DNA of 18,364 nt from Pseudomonadota bacterium (GCA_023424095.1 JAFAEG010000085.1:1-18364); one strand, 5' to 3'. Shown: positions 6,260-14,124, numbered from the stretch's first letter. A program made the numbers and translations. The notes: generated by a model from the letters alone, not told the origin.

Positions 6260-8269
6260 TCAGCGGATGCCGAGCGACGTGCGAAGGAACTCGTCGGCGC
6301 GGCGCAGCATGGTCGCGCGCGCGGTCGAATCGTCGATCTGGTGATCGAGTCCCGGGAACACGACCAGTTCCGAGCGGCCGCCAGCGCCGCGCAGCCTTTC
6401 GTCCATTATCCGCGACTGGCGAACGCCGACATTGCGGTCATTGTCGCCGTGGAACATCAGCACCGGCGCGCGGATCGCGGCGGCATTCTGCGCCGGGGAG
6501 CCCTGCTGGATGTGCGGGCCTTCCCCGAAGAAGTCCCGGACGTTGGCGGCGTTGCTGAAGCCGCGCGATTCGTCGCGCGCGATGGCCAGATCGGTCACCG
6601 GCGCGATCGCCACCACCGCCTTGTAGAGGTTCGGATCGATCACCCCGGCCTGCAGCGCCGCATAGCCGCCATAGGACCAGCCAAGGATCGCCAGCTTGGC
6701 CGGATCGGCGATCCCTTCCGACACCAGCCAGCGGCCGGCGTCGCTGACGTCGCCGATGGCGGTGCGCCATGAGCGGAAGCCATTGTCCATGAACCAGGCA
6801 TCGCCATAGCCGGACGAGCCGCGGAAATTGGGCTGCAGCACGGCATAGCCGCGGTGGGCGAAATATTGCGACAGCCAGTCGAAGCCCCATTCGTCACGCG
6901 CGCCGGGACCGCCATGCGGCATGACGATGGCGGGCAGGCCACGCGCCGTCTCGACGCCCGGCGGCAGGGTCAGATAACCGGGGATCTGCGTGCCGTCGGC
7001 GGCGCGATAATTGATCGGACGGACATTCGCGAGCTGCACATGCTCGAGCTGCGGCCGGGCCAGCATGATCTCCGTCAGGTTGCGAGCCGCCTTGTCGTAG
7101 ATGAAATAGCGGCCCGGATCATTGTCGCTGCCCGCCCAGATCAACAGGCGGCTTTCATCCTCGGACGCATCGGCGAAATGGACCTGCGGCAGGTTCGGCT
7201 GGGCGCGGCGGAACATCGCGGCGATCCGCTGCAGCTCCGCGTCGAAATAGACGCCCTCGCGCCGTTCATTGGCGTAGCTCGCGCCGACGACACGATTGCT
7301 GCGGCCGATGCGCAGGAGGCTGTCCACGTCGACATTGTCGTTCTGGACGACCATTTCCTGCCGCCCGGAGCCGTCGAGCGACATCCGATAGAGCGCGTCG
7401 CGGCCGTTGGCGCCGCGCTGGAAGACGTAGGCGACGTTCAGCGCCGGATCGACCGCCGCGGGCCGGATGCCGGTGCGCGCCAGCGTGTCATAGCGGCCGA
7501 GCGGCGCCCAGTCGCCGCCATTGGCGGGCCGGTACTGGAAGTCGATGACCGGCGAATCCATCCCCGTCGCACCGCGCACGCCCTGGGTGACGCGCAGTCG
7601 CACCTGCCCGCGGCCGTCCGTCACATAGGTTACATTGTTGAGGTTCGGCTGCTCGACGATCGTGTTCCTGAGGTCATTGGTGTTGACCCGCACGACGCCC
7701 AGCCCCTCGCGCGTGCGGTTGAGCCGGGTCGGATTGACGTCGCCGCTTTCGGGGATGAAGGTCTGCGTCATCAGCACATGATCCTGGCTGCCCGGCAGGA
7801 AATCGATGACGCTGCCGCTGTAGAGCCGCGCATACATCTGATCGATCCGGTCGCGCTCGCCCAGCACCTTCACATTGCTGCCGTCGGCATTCACCGCGAC
7901 CACGCGGGAGACCGAGACCAAAGTCGTGCCCAGCTGCGACATGCCGTAAAGGTTGCAGACCAGCCGCCGGTTCGAGACGAAGTCGCAGGAACTGATCTGC
8001 TGGCTGTTGCCGCTGTGAATGACCGCCTGGCTGGCCTGGCCGCCATCGACCGGCGCCAGATAGAGCGCGCTGCCCTGCCCCGTCGTCGGCGCGACATAGG
8101 CGATGGTGCGGCCATCGGGAGAAAGCGAGATCGACTGGACCGACTCGCGCGCGCCGAAGGCAGCCGCGGGATCGGCCAAAGGCTGCGGCTGCAACTGGGC
8201 CTGCGCAGCGGCCGGCCCGGCCGCGAACACCCACGCGGCCGTAGCGAAAAAGAGCGTCTTCTTAAGCAT
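6260..8269 (-). CDS. Secreted S9 (prolyl oligopeptidase) family peptidase, first tandem copy
   Basis: The 669-residue protein begins MLKKTLFFATAAWVFAAGPA then AAQAQ, a clear Sec signal peptide. A propeller region with SISLSPDGRTIAYVAP follows, then an alpha/beta hydrolase domain from about residue 420 (PAIVMPHGGPGARDEWGFDW). The triad is GWSYGGYAAL (about Ser532), HGDNDRNVGV (about Asp611) and GLDHQIDD (about His643). The family cleaves oligopeptides or dipeptides, and the export signal puts this one outside the cytoplasm. I chose ATG 8269 over ATG 8275 because the AGGGGG ribosome-binding site (8276-8281) sits 6 bases before it but touches the other. The gene is followed at a two-base gap by its paralog, pointing to a tandem duplication and shared transcription, and it is diverged from the M28 peptidase gene. 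Confidence 0.94.
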   Translation of the reverse strand: MLKKTLFFATAAWVFAAGPAAAQAQLQPQPLADPAAAFGARESVQSISLSPDGRTIAYVAPTTGQGSALYLAPVDGGQASQAVIHSGNSQQISSCDFVSNRRLVCNLYGMSQLGTTLVSVSRVVAVNADGSNVKVLGERDRIDQMYARLYSGSVIDFLPGSQDHVLMTQTFIPESGDVNPTRLNRTREGLGVVRVNTNDLRNTIVEQPNLNNVTYVTDGRGQVRLRVTQGVRGATGMDSPVIDFQYRPANGGDWAPLGRYDTLARTGIRPAAVDPALNVAYVFQRGANGRDALYRMSLDGSGRQEMVVQNDNVDVDSLLRIGRSNRVVGASYANERREGVYFDAELQRIAAMFRRAQPNLPQVHFADASEDESRLLIWAGSDNDPGRYFIYDKAARNLTEIMLARPQLEHVQLANVRPINYRAADGTQIPGYLTLPPGVETARGLPAIVMPHGGPGARDEWGFDWLSQYFAHRGYAVLQPNFRGSSGYGDAWFMDNGFRSWRTAIGDVSDAGRWLVSEGIADPAKLAILGWSYGGYAALQAGVIDPNLYKAVVAIAPVTDLAIARDESRGFSNAANVRDFFGEGPHIQQGSPAQNAAAIRAPVLMFHGDNDRNVGVRQSRIMDERLRGAGGRSELVVFPGLDHQIDDSTARATMLRRADEFLRTSLGIR

Positions 8270-8275
8270 TTGCAT

Positions 8276-8281
8276 CCCCCT
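8276..8281 (-). promoter_or_regulatory. Ribosome-binding site deciding the start of the first S9 peptidase
   Basis: On the minus strand AGGGGG lies directly before the ATG at 8275 and 6 bases before the ATG at 8269. Only the second spacing is normal, so the shorter signal peptide starting MLKKTLFF is preferred. Confidence 0.65.
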
Positions 8282-8410
8282 GATCGGACCAAGTCAAGCA
8301 CAGGGGTGGTGGGGCGGCAAGGGGGTAAAGCAACCATAGCGGCGCTTGCGGCGGCGCGGCGGCTTTGCCATGACCCTTTCCAATCGCTCTCCACAGGAAG
8401 GCCGCCCGTG

Positions 8411-10108
8411 ATGAAGTTGCTCGCGCTCGCTCCCCTCGCTCTTCTCGCCGGTTGCGCGACCACGCCGAGGACCACGACAATGAGCGAGGCCGAGGCCGTC
8501 CAGCGCGCCGACGCCGCGATGGACGCAGAAGCCGCAGCGACGGCCATCTCCGAGGAGACGCTGAGGCGCGTTACCCGCCAGCTTTCCGACGACAGCTTCC
8601 TGGGCCGCGCGCCCGCCACCGAAGGCGAGACGCTCACGGTCAATTACCTCACCCAGGAATTCCAGCGCGCCGGCCTGCAACCCGGCAACAATGGCAGCTG
8701 GACGCAGGACGTGCCTTTGGTGGAGATCGGCGCGACCAACAATCCGTCGCTCACCGTCACCGGCGGCGCCCAGCCTTTGACCTTCAACTATCGCACCGAT
8801 CTGGTCGCCGCTTCCTACCGCGCCCAGCCGCGCGTGAGCTTCGACAATAGCGACATCGTCTTTGTCGGTTACGGCATCAACGCGCCGGAGCGCGGCTGGA
8901 ACGATTATGAAGGCGTCGATGTGCGCGGCAAGACCGTGATCATCCTGGTCAACGATCCCGACTGGCAGAGCCAGGGCACCACCGGCACCTTCAACGGCCG
9001 GGCGATGACCTATTATGGCCGCTGGACGTACAAGTACGAAGAAGCCGCCCGGCAGGGCGCGGCCGCCGCCTTCATCGTCCACGACACCGAGCCCGCTTCC
9101 TATGGCTGGATGACGGTCGAGAACAGCTGGACCGGTCCGCAGCTCTATATGGATGACGGCCGCGGCGGCGCGGACCAGACCGCCGCCAATGGCTGGCTTC
9201 AGCAGGAAGCCGCCCGCCGCCTGCTGGCGAGCGCCGGCCAGGATCTCGACACGCTCACCCAGCGCGCGCGCCAGCCCGGCTTCCGCGCCGTGCCGCTGAC
9301 CGGCCTGAAGGCCTCGATGACGATCGAAAATACGATCCGCCGCCAGGCCTCGAAGAACGTGATCGGCATCATCCCCGGCGCGACCCGGCCGGACGAATAT
9401 GTCCTCTACACCGCCCATTGGGACCATCTGGGCGAATGCACGCAGACCGGCGACGACCGGATCTGCAACGGCGCCGTGGACAACGCCACCGGCACCGCCG
9501 CGCTCGTTGCCTTGGCCGAGGCGCACCGGGGCAGCCGCCCCGACCGCACCATCGTCTTCCTGGCGGTCACCGCCGAGGAATCCGGCCTGATCGGCTCGGC
9601 TTATTATGCCGCAAACCCGGTCTTCCCGCTGGCCCGCACCGCCGGTGGCATCAACATTGACGGCCTGCAGGTGAACGGCGTCAGCCGCGACTTCATCGCG
9701 ATCGGCGCCGGCAAGTCGCAGCTCGACGATTATCTCCGCCGGGCGATCGACCCGCTGGGCATCAATCTGGTGCCCGAGCCCGCGCCGGAGGCCGGCTATT
9801 ATTACCGCTCCGACCATTTCAGCTTCGCCAAGCAGGGCGTGCCGATGCTCTATGCCGAGGGCGGCGAAGATCTGGTCGAAGGCGGCCGGGCGGCCGGCGA
9901 AGCGGCCTCGCGCGACTATCGCGCCAACCGCTATCACGGCATCAACGACGAATATGATCCGAACTGGAACTGGTCCGGCGCGATCCGCGACCTGCGCGTC
10001 TATTTCGCGATCATGCAGGAACTGGCCTCGACCACCGCCTGGCCGGAATGGCTGCCTGGTGACGAGTTCCGCGCCATCCGCGACCGCAGCGCGGCCGAGC
10101 GGCGCTAG
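8411..10108 (+). CDS. M28 family metallopeptidase, predicted lipoprotein
   Basis: The 565-residue protein starts with a short lipoprotein signal, MKLLALAPLALLAGC, whose lipobox LAGC places the lipidated cysteine at residue 15. A PA-like inserted domain follows (about 130-290; FVGYGINAPERGWNDYEGVD and GKTVIILVNDPDW). The di-zinc M28 peptidase core has ligands consistent with the family: His336 (HWDHLG), Asp357 (AVDNATGT), Glu389/Glu390 (TAEESGLIGSAYY), Asp417 (NIDGLQ) and His469 (SDHFSF). It probably removes N-terminal residues from peptides in the periplasm, complementing the two divergent S9 peptidases. AGGAAG (8395-8400) supports ATG 8411 or the adjacent GTG 8408. The open frame runs far upstream, antisense to the S9 gene, but the lipoprotein signal fixes the start. 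The end overlaps the convergent gene by four bases (CTAG). Confidence 0.95.
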   Translation: MKLLALAPLALLAGCATTPRTTTMSEAEAVQRADAAMDAEAAATAISEETLRRVTRQLSDDSFLGRAPATEGETLTVNYLTQEFQRAGLQPGNNGSWTQDVPLVEIGATNNPSLTVTGGAQPLTFNYRTDLVAASYRAQPRVSFDNSDIVFVGYGINAPERGWNDYEGVDVRGKTVIILVNDPDWQSQGTTGTFNGRAMTYYGRWTYKYEEAARQGAAAAFIVHDTEPASYGWMTVENSWTGPQLYMDDGRGGADQTAANGWLQQEAARRLLASAGQDLDTLTQRARQPGFRAVPLTGLKASMTIENTIRRQASKNVIGIIPGATRPDEYVLYTAHWDHLGECTQTGDDRICNGAVDNATGTAALVALAEAHRGSRPDRTIVFLAVTAEESGLIGSAYYAANPVFPLARTAGGINIDGLQVNGVSRDFIAIGAGKSQLDDYLRRAIDPLGINLVPEPAPEAGYYYRSDHFSFAKQGVPMLYAEGGEDLVEGGRAAGEAASRDYRANRYHGINDEYDPNWNWSGAIRDLRVYFAIMQELASTTAWPEWLPGDEFRAIRDRSAAERR

Positions 10109-10482
10109 CTGATCTTGCGGCCGAAGACGGGGCGCGGTGCGGCAGCGCCGGGTTCCGGCTCGGCCGCGGGCGGCGCATCGCCTTTGCTGGCCAGGTAACG
10201 CTGCAGGGCCGCGTCGGCGTCGAACGCCGGTTCCTCGGGCTCGGACGCCTTGCCGGGCTTCGGGCCGCGCGGTTTTGCGCCGGCCCGCACGATCATCCAG
10301 ATCGCGCTGCAGCCGGCCAGCACGGCCAGGGCCGCCGGGCCGAACCAGTCGAGCTCCCGCCCGCCATTGCCGCGGGTGAAATAGGCCATCCAGCCGAACA
10401 GCACCGCCAGCACGATGGCGGGGATCGCGCGAGCGAAACCGACCAGCAAGTCGGTGGAGGAAGGCGCGGGGCCCGGAGACAT
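10105..10482 (-). CDS. Small two-helix membrane protein, function unknown
   Basis: The 125-residue protein has a polar N-terminus and two hydrophobic segments (about 18-34, AIVLAVLFGWMAYF; and about 47-66, GPAALAVLAGCSAIWMIV). A cytoplasmic-looking tail rich in Pro, Glu and Ala follows and ends in RPVFGRKIS. The start ATG 10482 has an AAGGA ribosome-binding site 7 bases upstream, which supports it as a real gene. Its stop overlaps the M28 peptidase stop through the palindrome CTAG, and it is diverged from aguA by 78 bp. I do not recognise the family. Confidence 0.75.
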   Translation of the reverse strand: MSPGPAPSSTDLLVGFARAIPAIVLAVLFGWMAYFTRGNGGRELDWFGPAALAVLAGCSAIWMIVRAGAKPRGPKPGKASEPEEPAFDADAALQRYLASKGDAPPAAEPEPGAAAPRPVFGRKIS

Positions 10483-10547
10483 GTCACCATCCTTAGCGGT
10501 GAAGCCTTAACAAGCCGTCGGCACCTTCCGCGCCGCGCGCGAGCCTC

Positions 10548-10553
10548 TATATG
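10548..10553 (+). promoter_or_regulatory. Possible -10 element of aguA, suggesting a leaderless transcript
   Basis: TATATG at 10548-10553 is the best -10-like hexamer between the divergent genes. It lies only 7 bases before the aguA ATG, which has no ribosome-binding site (CGCGGC precedes it). This arrangement would give an mRNA beginning at or next to the start codon. No good -35 was found, so the call is tentative. Confidence 0.35.
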
Positions 10554-10560
10554 CCGCGGC

Positions 10561-11538
10561 ATGAACATGCGCTTCCCCGCCGAATGGTCCCCGCACGCTG
10601 CCGTCTGGATCGGTTTTCCGAGCCACGCCGATCTGTGGGAGGAGGATCTGGAGCCCGCCCGCGCCGAGGTCGCCGCCTTCGCGCTCGCCGTCCATGCCGA
10701 GGGGCGCGGCGAGGAAGTGCGCCTGGTCGCCGCCGATGCGGAAAGCGCCCGCGCCGCCGCCGTGCGCTGCCCGTTCGCGACCGTGGTCGAGCAGAGGTTC
10801 GGCGACATCTGGCTGCGCGACACCGGCCCGCTGCTGCTCAGCGACGGCAAGGCGCTGTCGGCGCGCAGCTTTCAGTTCAACGGCTGGGGCGGCAAATATG
10901 ATCTGCCCGGCGACGACGATGTCGGCCTTCGCCTCGCCATCACGCTCGGGCTCAAAGCCGACCGCCTCGACTGGGTGCTGGAGGGCGGCGCGATCGACCT
11001 GGACGGCAGCGGCCTCGCCGTCACCACCGAACAATGTCTGCTCAACCCGAACCGCAATCCGGGCCTCAGCCGCGAGGAGATCGAGCGGCGGCTGCGCGAC
11101 CAGCTCGGCATCACTCGCTTGCTCTGGCTCGGCGATGGCCTGCTGAACGACCATACTGACGGCCATGTCGACAATCTCGCCCGCTTTGTGGCGGAAGGCA
11201 CGCTGGCCCTGCCGGTCGCGGCTGCCGATGATCCCAATGCGGCGGTCTACGAAGACGCCCGCGCCCGCGCCGCCGCCTTCGGCCTGAAGATCGCCGACAT
11301 CCCCTCGCCCGGCACGGTCGAGCGGGACGGCGAAATCATCCCGGCCTCCCACATGAATTTCTACATCGGCAATGCCAGCGTCGTCGTGCCGCTTTACGGG
11401 ACGGCCAGCGACGAGGCTGCGGTCGCCGCGATCCAGGCGCTGTTCCCCGACCGCAAGGCGGTGGGCCTGCGCGCCGACCACATCCTCACCGGCGGCGGCA
11501 GCTTCCACTGCATCTCGCAGCAGATCCCCGCCCTCTAA
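10561..11538 (+). CDS. aguA: Agmatine deiminase
   Basis: The 325-residue protein is of the peptidyl-arginine-deiminase-like guanidino-modifying fold and hydrolyses agmatine to N-carbamoylputrescine and ammonia. Family landmarks are the N-terminal PAEWSPHAAVWIGFPSH, FGDIWLRDTGP (Asp87), FNGWGGKY, EGGAIDLDG (residues about 142-150), NDHTDGHVDN near residue 196, and the catalytic cysteine in GGGSFHCISQQ (Cys317). The length is slightly shorter than the roughly 340-370 residues of many family members, but both ends are present. The partner enzyme for the next step, N-carbamoylputrescine amidase, is encoded on the same strand about 630 bp downstream, which supports this substrate over peptidyl-arginine. 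An inverted-repeat element begins 12 bases after the stop. Confidence 0.95.
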   Translation: MNMRFPAEWSPHAAVWIGFPSHADLWEEDLEPARAEVAAFALAVHAEGRGEEVRLVAADAESARAAAVRCPFATVVEQRFGDIWLRDTGPLLLSDGKALSARSFQFNGWGGKYDLPGDDDVGLRLAITLGLKADRLDWVLEGGAIDLDGSGLAVTTEQCLLNPNRNPGLSREEIERRLRDQLGITRLLWLGDGLLNDHTDGHVDNLARFVAEGTLALPVAAADDPNAAVYEDARARAAAFGLKIADIPSPGTVERDGEIIPASHMNFYIGNASVVVPLYGTASDEAAVAAIQALFPDRKAVGLRADHILTGGGSFHCISQQIPAL

Positions 11539-11549
11539 CGCGACCCATC

Positions 11550-11677
11550 TCCCCTCCCTGCAAGGGAGGGGATTAAGGGGTGGGTGACGGCGCAGCCGTG
11601 CGAATCTCGGACGCGGGTGGTTCACAGCGGGCTCGCGCCCGCTCACCCACCCCCACCCCCTCCCTTCCAGGGAGGGG
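11550..11677. repeat. Nested inverted-repeat (BIME/MITE-like) intergenic element
   Basis: Each end carries a small palindrome: CCCCTCCCT-GCA-AGGGAGGGG at 11551-11571 and CCCCTCCCT-TCC-AGGGAGGGG at 11657-11677. Between them, GGGGTGGGTGA (11577-11587) is exactly complementary to TCACCCACCCC (11643-11653). The two ends, about 35 bp each, are therefore near-complete inverted copies of each other around a core of about 55 bp. No ORF is visible inside. This layout is typical of dispersed palindromic elements in GC-rich alphaproteobacteria. It could act as a terminator for both aguA and the convergent permease gene, but it has no clean T-tract. Confidence 0.85.
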
Positions 11678-11696
11678 AGCACAAGGCGGGTTTTGG

Positions 11697-12098
11697 CTAG
11701 AGCCGGCCGAGCAGGCGGTCGAGCGAGCGGTGATGTTCGGGCGTGTCGCCATTGGCTTCGCGCTCGAGCTCGCTTTTCACCTTCTCCAGCTCGTCGGTCG
11801 AAAGATGCTCCAGGCCGATGAAGTCGTCGCGCGCATCGCCGAGCGCGCGAATGAGTTCGTCCAGCTTCGCCTGGATCGCGCTCGCGTCGCGATTCTGCGC
11901 ATTCTGGATCAGGAAGACCATCAGGAAAGTGACGATGGTCGTGCCGGTGTTGATCACCAGCTGCCACGTATCGGAAAAGCCGAAAAGCGGCCCGGTGACG
12001 GCCCAGACGAGCACCACCGCCAGCGCCAGGGTGAAGGCCGGCGGCCGTCCGGACCAGCTCGCCACCCGCTGCGCCATCATCTCGAACAGCCGGCTCAT
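11697..12098 (-). CDS. Low-affinity iron permease family protein
   Basis: The 133-residue protein resembles the low-affinity Fe/Cu permease family (Pfam Iron_permease). It has two hydrophobic stretches, TLALAVVLVWAVTGPLFGF (about 22-41) and TWQLVINTGTTIVTFLMVFL (about 44-63). The signature IQNAQNRDASAIQAKLDELI follows, then an acidic helical C-terminal region (residues about 90-133). The start is ATG 12098 with AGGGAG about 7 bases upstream; an ATG 19 codons earlier is in frame, but its extension is not hydrophobic and lacks a ribosome-binding site. Actual transport has been questioned for these short proteins, so the name describes the family rather than a proven activity. The gene sits between aguA and aguB on the opposite strand. 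Confidence 0.82.
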   Translation of the reverse strand: MSRLFEMMAQRVASWSGRPPAFTLALAVVLVWAVTGPLFGFSDTWQLVINTGTTIVTFLMVFLIQNAQNRDASAIQAKLDELIRALGDARDDFIGLEHLSTDELEKVKSELEREANGDTPEHHRSLDRLLGRL

Positions 12099-12170
12099 CC
12101 CGCTTCTCCCTTGCAACTGGCCGCGAACCTGCCACCTATCCCGCAACCCCGCCATGGAGTTTGAAGGTTC

Positions 12171-13019
12171 GTGTCAGCGCTCAAGATCGCCGCTCTCCAA
12201 CTCGCTTTCAGCGACGATGTTCAGGAAAATGTCGCCGCCGTGTCCGATCTCGTCCGCGAGGCGGCGGGCAAAGGCGCGCGGCTGATCCTGCCGCCGGAGC
12301 TGTTCGAGGGCCATTATTTCTGCCGCACCCAGGACGAGGGCCATTTCGCCCGCGCCCTCCCCGCCGACCGCCACCCGGCGGTGCTGGCGATGCAAAAGCT
12401 CGCGGCGGAGCTGAACGTCTATATCCCGACCAGCTTCTTCGAGGCGGACGGTCATCATCATTATAACAGCCTGGCGATGATCGACGCGTCCGGCGCGATC
12501 ATGGGCGTCTATCGCAAGAGCCACATCCCCGATGGCCCCGGCTATTCCGAGAAATTCTATTTCCGACCGGGCAATACCGGCTTCCAGACCTACCAGACCC
12601 CGCTCGGCACCCTCGGCCCGGCGATCTGCTGGGACCAATGGTATCCGGAGACCGCCCGCAGCCTGACCCTGCAGGGCGCCGAAATCCTGCTCTACCCGAC
12701 CGCGATCGGCACCGAACCGCACGATCCCGATCTCGATACGTCGCGTTTGTGGCGCCGCGCGATGATCGGCCACGCCGTCTCCAACGTCGTGCCCGTCGTC
12801 GCTGCCAACCGCATCGGCACCGAGGGCGACCAGCGCTTCTACGGCCATTCCTTCATCTGCGACGAGCGGGGCGACATCCTCGCGGAATTCGGCGCGACCG
12901 AAACCGGCGTCATCACCGCCGACCTGGACCTCGATCAGGCCCGCCGCCACCGCGCCGCCTTCGGCTTCTTCCGCGACCGGCGGCCAGACCTGTACGGTCG
13001 GATCACGCAGGATATTTAG
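12171..13019 (+). CDS. aguB: N-carbamoylputrescine amidase
   Basis: The 282-residue nitrilase-superfamily enzyme hydrolyses N-carbamoylputrescine to putrescine, CO2 and ammonia. The Glu-Lys-Cys triad is visible: Glu43 (LILPPELFEGHYFC), Lys116 (YRKSHIPDGPGYSEKFYF) and Cys153 (GPAICWDQWYPETAR). The segments RTQDEGHFA and TAIGTEPHDP are characteristic of the N-carbamoylputrescine amidase branch rather than general nitrilases. The start is GTG 12171 with GAAGG (12163-12167) close upstream; the nearby ATG 12154 is in another frame. With aguA it forms a two-step agmatine-to-putrescine route, although the genes are not directly contiguous. Its stop abuts the stop of the convergent membrane-protein gene. 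Confidence 0.96.
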   Translation: MSALKIAALQLAFSDDVQENVAAVSDLVREAAGKGARLILPPELFEGHYFCRTQDEGHFARALPADRHPAVLAMQKLAAELNVYIPTSFFEADGHHHYNSLAMIDASGAIMGVYRKSHIPDGPGYSEKFYFRPGNTGFQTYQTPLGTLGPAICWDQWYPETARSLTLQGAEILLYPTAIGTEPHDPDLDTSRLWRRAMIGHAVSNVVPVVAANRIGTEGDQRFYGHSFICDERGDILAEFGATETGVITADLDLDQARRHRAAFGFFRDRRPDLYGRITQDI

Positions 13020-13415
13020 CTAGCCAGACTTTTTGCCACCGTCGCGGCCACGACGTGAGAAGCGGCTCCTCGCACTTCTCAGCAAGAAAATGAACAGCTG
13101 TATCGGCGCAAAGACCTGACTAAGAAGCGCCGCAGCCACGCGAGAGCGTCCGGCCGTCGCCCGCATGCAAAGCGCGGCGGCAAGCGCGAACATCCAGACG
13201 TTCCATGCGATCAATGCCCAGCCCCCGAGCCGGAGCCAAGGTCGACCGACTGCCCCAGCCGCTTCTCCCGCCGTCACCCCGACAAGGGACTCGAGCAGAA
13301 AGTTGGGCAGGAACAGCGCCGCCGCGACGACGATGAGCAACAAGAAGAACTCCCAGCCTGTCACCGGTTCGTCGAAGCTGAGGAATTTGTAGCTCGGCGG
13401 GAGGTCGCTGGACAT
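13020..13415 (-). CDS. Small membrane protein, function unknown
   Basis: The 131-residue protein has three likely membrane segments: about 22-42 (FFLLLIVVAAALFLPNFLLE), about 65-85 (GGWALIAWNVWMFALAAAL) and a weaker one at about 98-112 (SQVFAPIQLFIFLL). It ends in a basic tail (SARSRFSRRGRDGGKKSG). It starts at ATG 13415, 6 bases downstream of the glycosylase stop on the same strand, with GGGAG about 11 bases upstream, so it is probably co-transcribed with that gene. Its stop directly abuts that of aguB. I do not recognise the family. Base use is a little less GC-rich than in its neighbours. Confidence 0.7.
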   Translation of the reverse strand: MSSDLPPSYKFLSFDEPVTGWEFFLLLIVVAAALFLPNFLLESLVGVTAGEAAGAVGRPWLRLGGWALIAWNVWMFALAAALCMRATAGRSRVAAALLSQVFAPIQLFIFLLRSARSRFSRRGRDGGKKSG

Positions 13416-13421
13416 TGTGGG

Positions 13422-14081
13422 TCATGCTCCCTGCAATTCCACCGCCCGGGCGAACACCGCTTCGAACATCGCGGCATTCAGCCGGCCGGTATTCTGGTTG
13501 TAGCGCGAGCAGTGATAGCTATCGATCAGGCGGCGGCCGTCGGGCAGGCGATGCTCGGCGAGGTGGCCGAATTTGTAATCCGCCTGCCGGCCGCCCGCCG
13601 TCCGCACCGCGGCCGTATGGGCGATCTGGCCCAAGGCGACGAGGATGCGGATGGTCGGCATCGCCGTCAACGCGGCTTCGTAGAAGGGCCGGCAGGTCGC
13701 GCTTTCCTGCGGCGTCGGCTTGTTCTGCGGCGGCAGGCATTTGACCGAGTTGAGAATGACGACCCCTTTCAGCCGCACGCCGTCGTCGGGCCGCTCGCGA
13801 TAGACACCCTCGGCCAGCCCGAACTTGCCGAGCGTTTCGTAGAGCAGATGCCCAGCATAATCGCCAGTGAAGGGCCGCCCCGTGCGGTTCGCCCCCCATT
13901 TGCCCGGCGCCAGCCCGACGATGCCGAGCCACGCCGCGGGATCACCGAAATGCGGCACCGGCGCGTTCCACCAATCGGGATATTCGGCCCGCAATTCCTC
14001 GCGGAACGCGACCAGGCGGGGGCAGAGCGGGCAGTCGTAGGACGGTTCGACCTGGGGGACGGGGCTGAGCGCAAAGGACAT
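13422..14081 (-). CDS. Family 5 (UDGb-type) iron-sulfur uracil-DNA glycosylase
   Basis: The 219-residue DNA repair enzyme excises uracil, and in family 5 also some other deaminated bases. Motif A reads GLAPGKWGANRTGRPFTGD (residues 56-74), which is diagnostic for family 5 rather than family 4. The C-terminal motif is YHCSRYNQNTGRL (189-201). Four cysteines, C17 and C20 (CPLC), C115 (VKCLPP) and C130 (SATCRP), fit the 4Fe-4S cluster of family 4 and 5 enzymes. I chose ATG 14081 because AGGAAGG lies just upstream and the CPLC motif follows at a normal distance; the long open frame upstream is antisense to folK and is rejected. The gene is diverged from folK by 43 bp and followed by a membrane-protein gene. 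Confidence 0.93.
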   Translation of the reverse strand: MSFALSPVPQVEPSYDCPLCPRLVAFREELRAEYPDWWNAPVPHFGDPAAWLGIVGLAPGKWGANRTGRPFTGDYAGHLLYETLGKFGLAEGVYRERPDDGVRLKGVVILNSVKCLPPQNKPTPQESATCRPFYEAALTAMPTIRILVALGQIAHTAAVRTAGGRQADYKFGHLAEHRLPDGRRLIDSYHCSRYNQNTGRLNAAMFEAVFARAVELQGA

Positions 14082-14124
14082 CCCCCTTCCTAGCCCGCGC
14101 AACCGGCTTGTCGAAGGGCCGACT

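Noticed and set aside
4579..6558. 659-codon plus-strand open frame across the two S9 genes
   Set aside because: It is antisense to clear S9 peptidase coding sequence and is an artefact of high GC. The translation has no recognisable domain.
6854..8410. Very long open frame on the plus strand running upstream of the M28 peptidase gene (about 1084 codons in total)
   Set aside because: The part before 8411 is antisense to the first S9 peptidase and its translation is low-complexity. The real gene begins at a ribosome-binding site followed by a lipoprotein signal.
8294..9937. 547-codon minus-strand open frame over the M28 peptidase gene
   Set aside because: It is antisense to a gene with all zinc ligands in place. 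No domain or ribosome-binding site supports it.
12111..12142. TTGCAA and TATCCC as an aguB promoter
   Set aside because: The spacer is 20 bp, and a shifted -10 (CCTATC) is a poor match, so the evidence is too weak to list.
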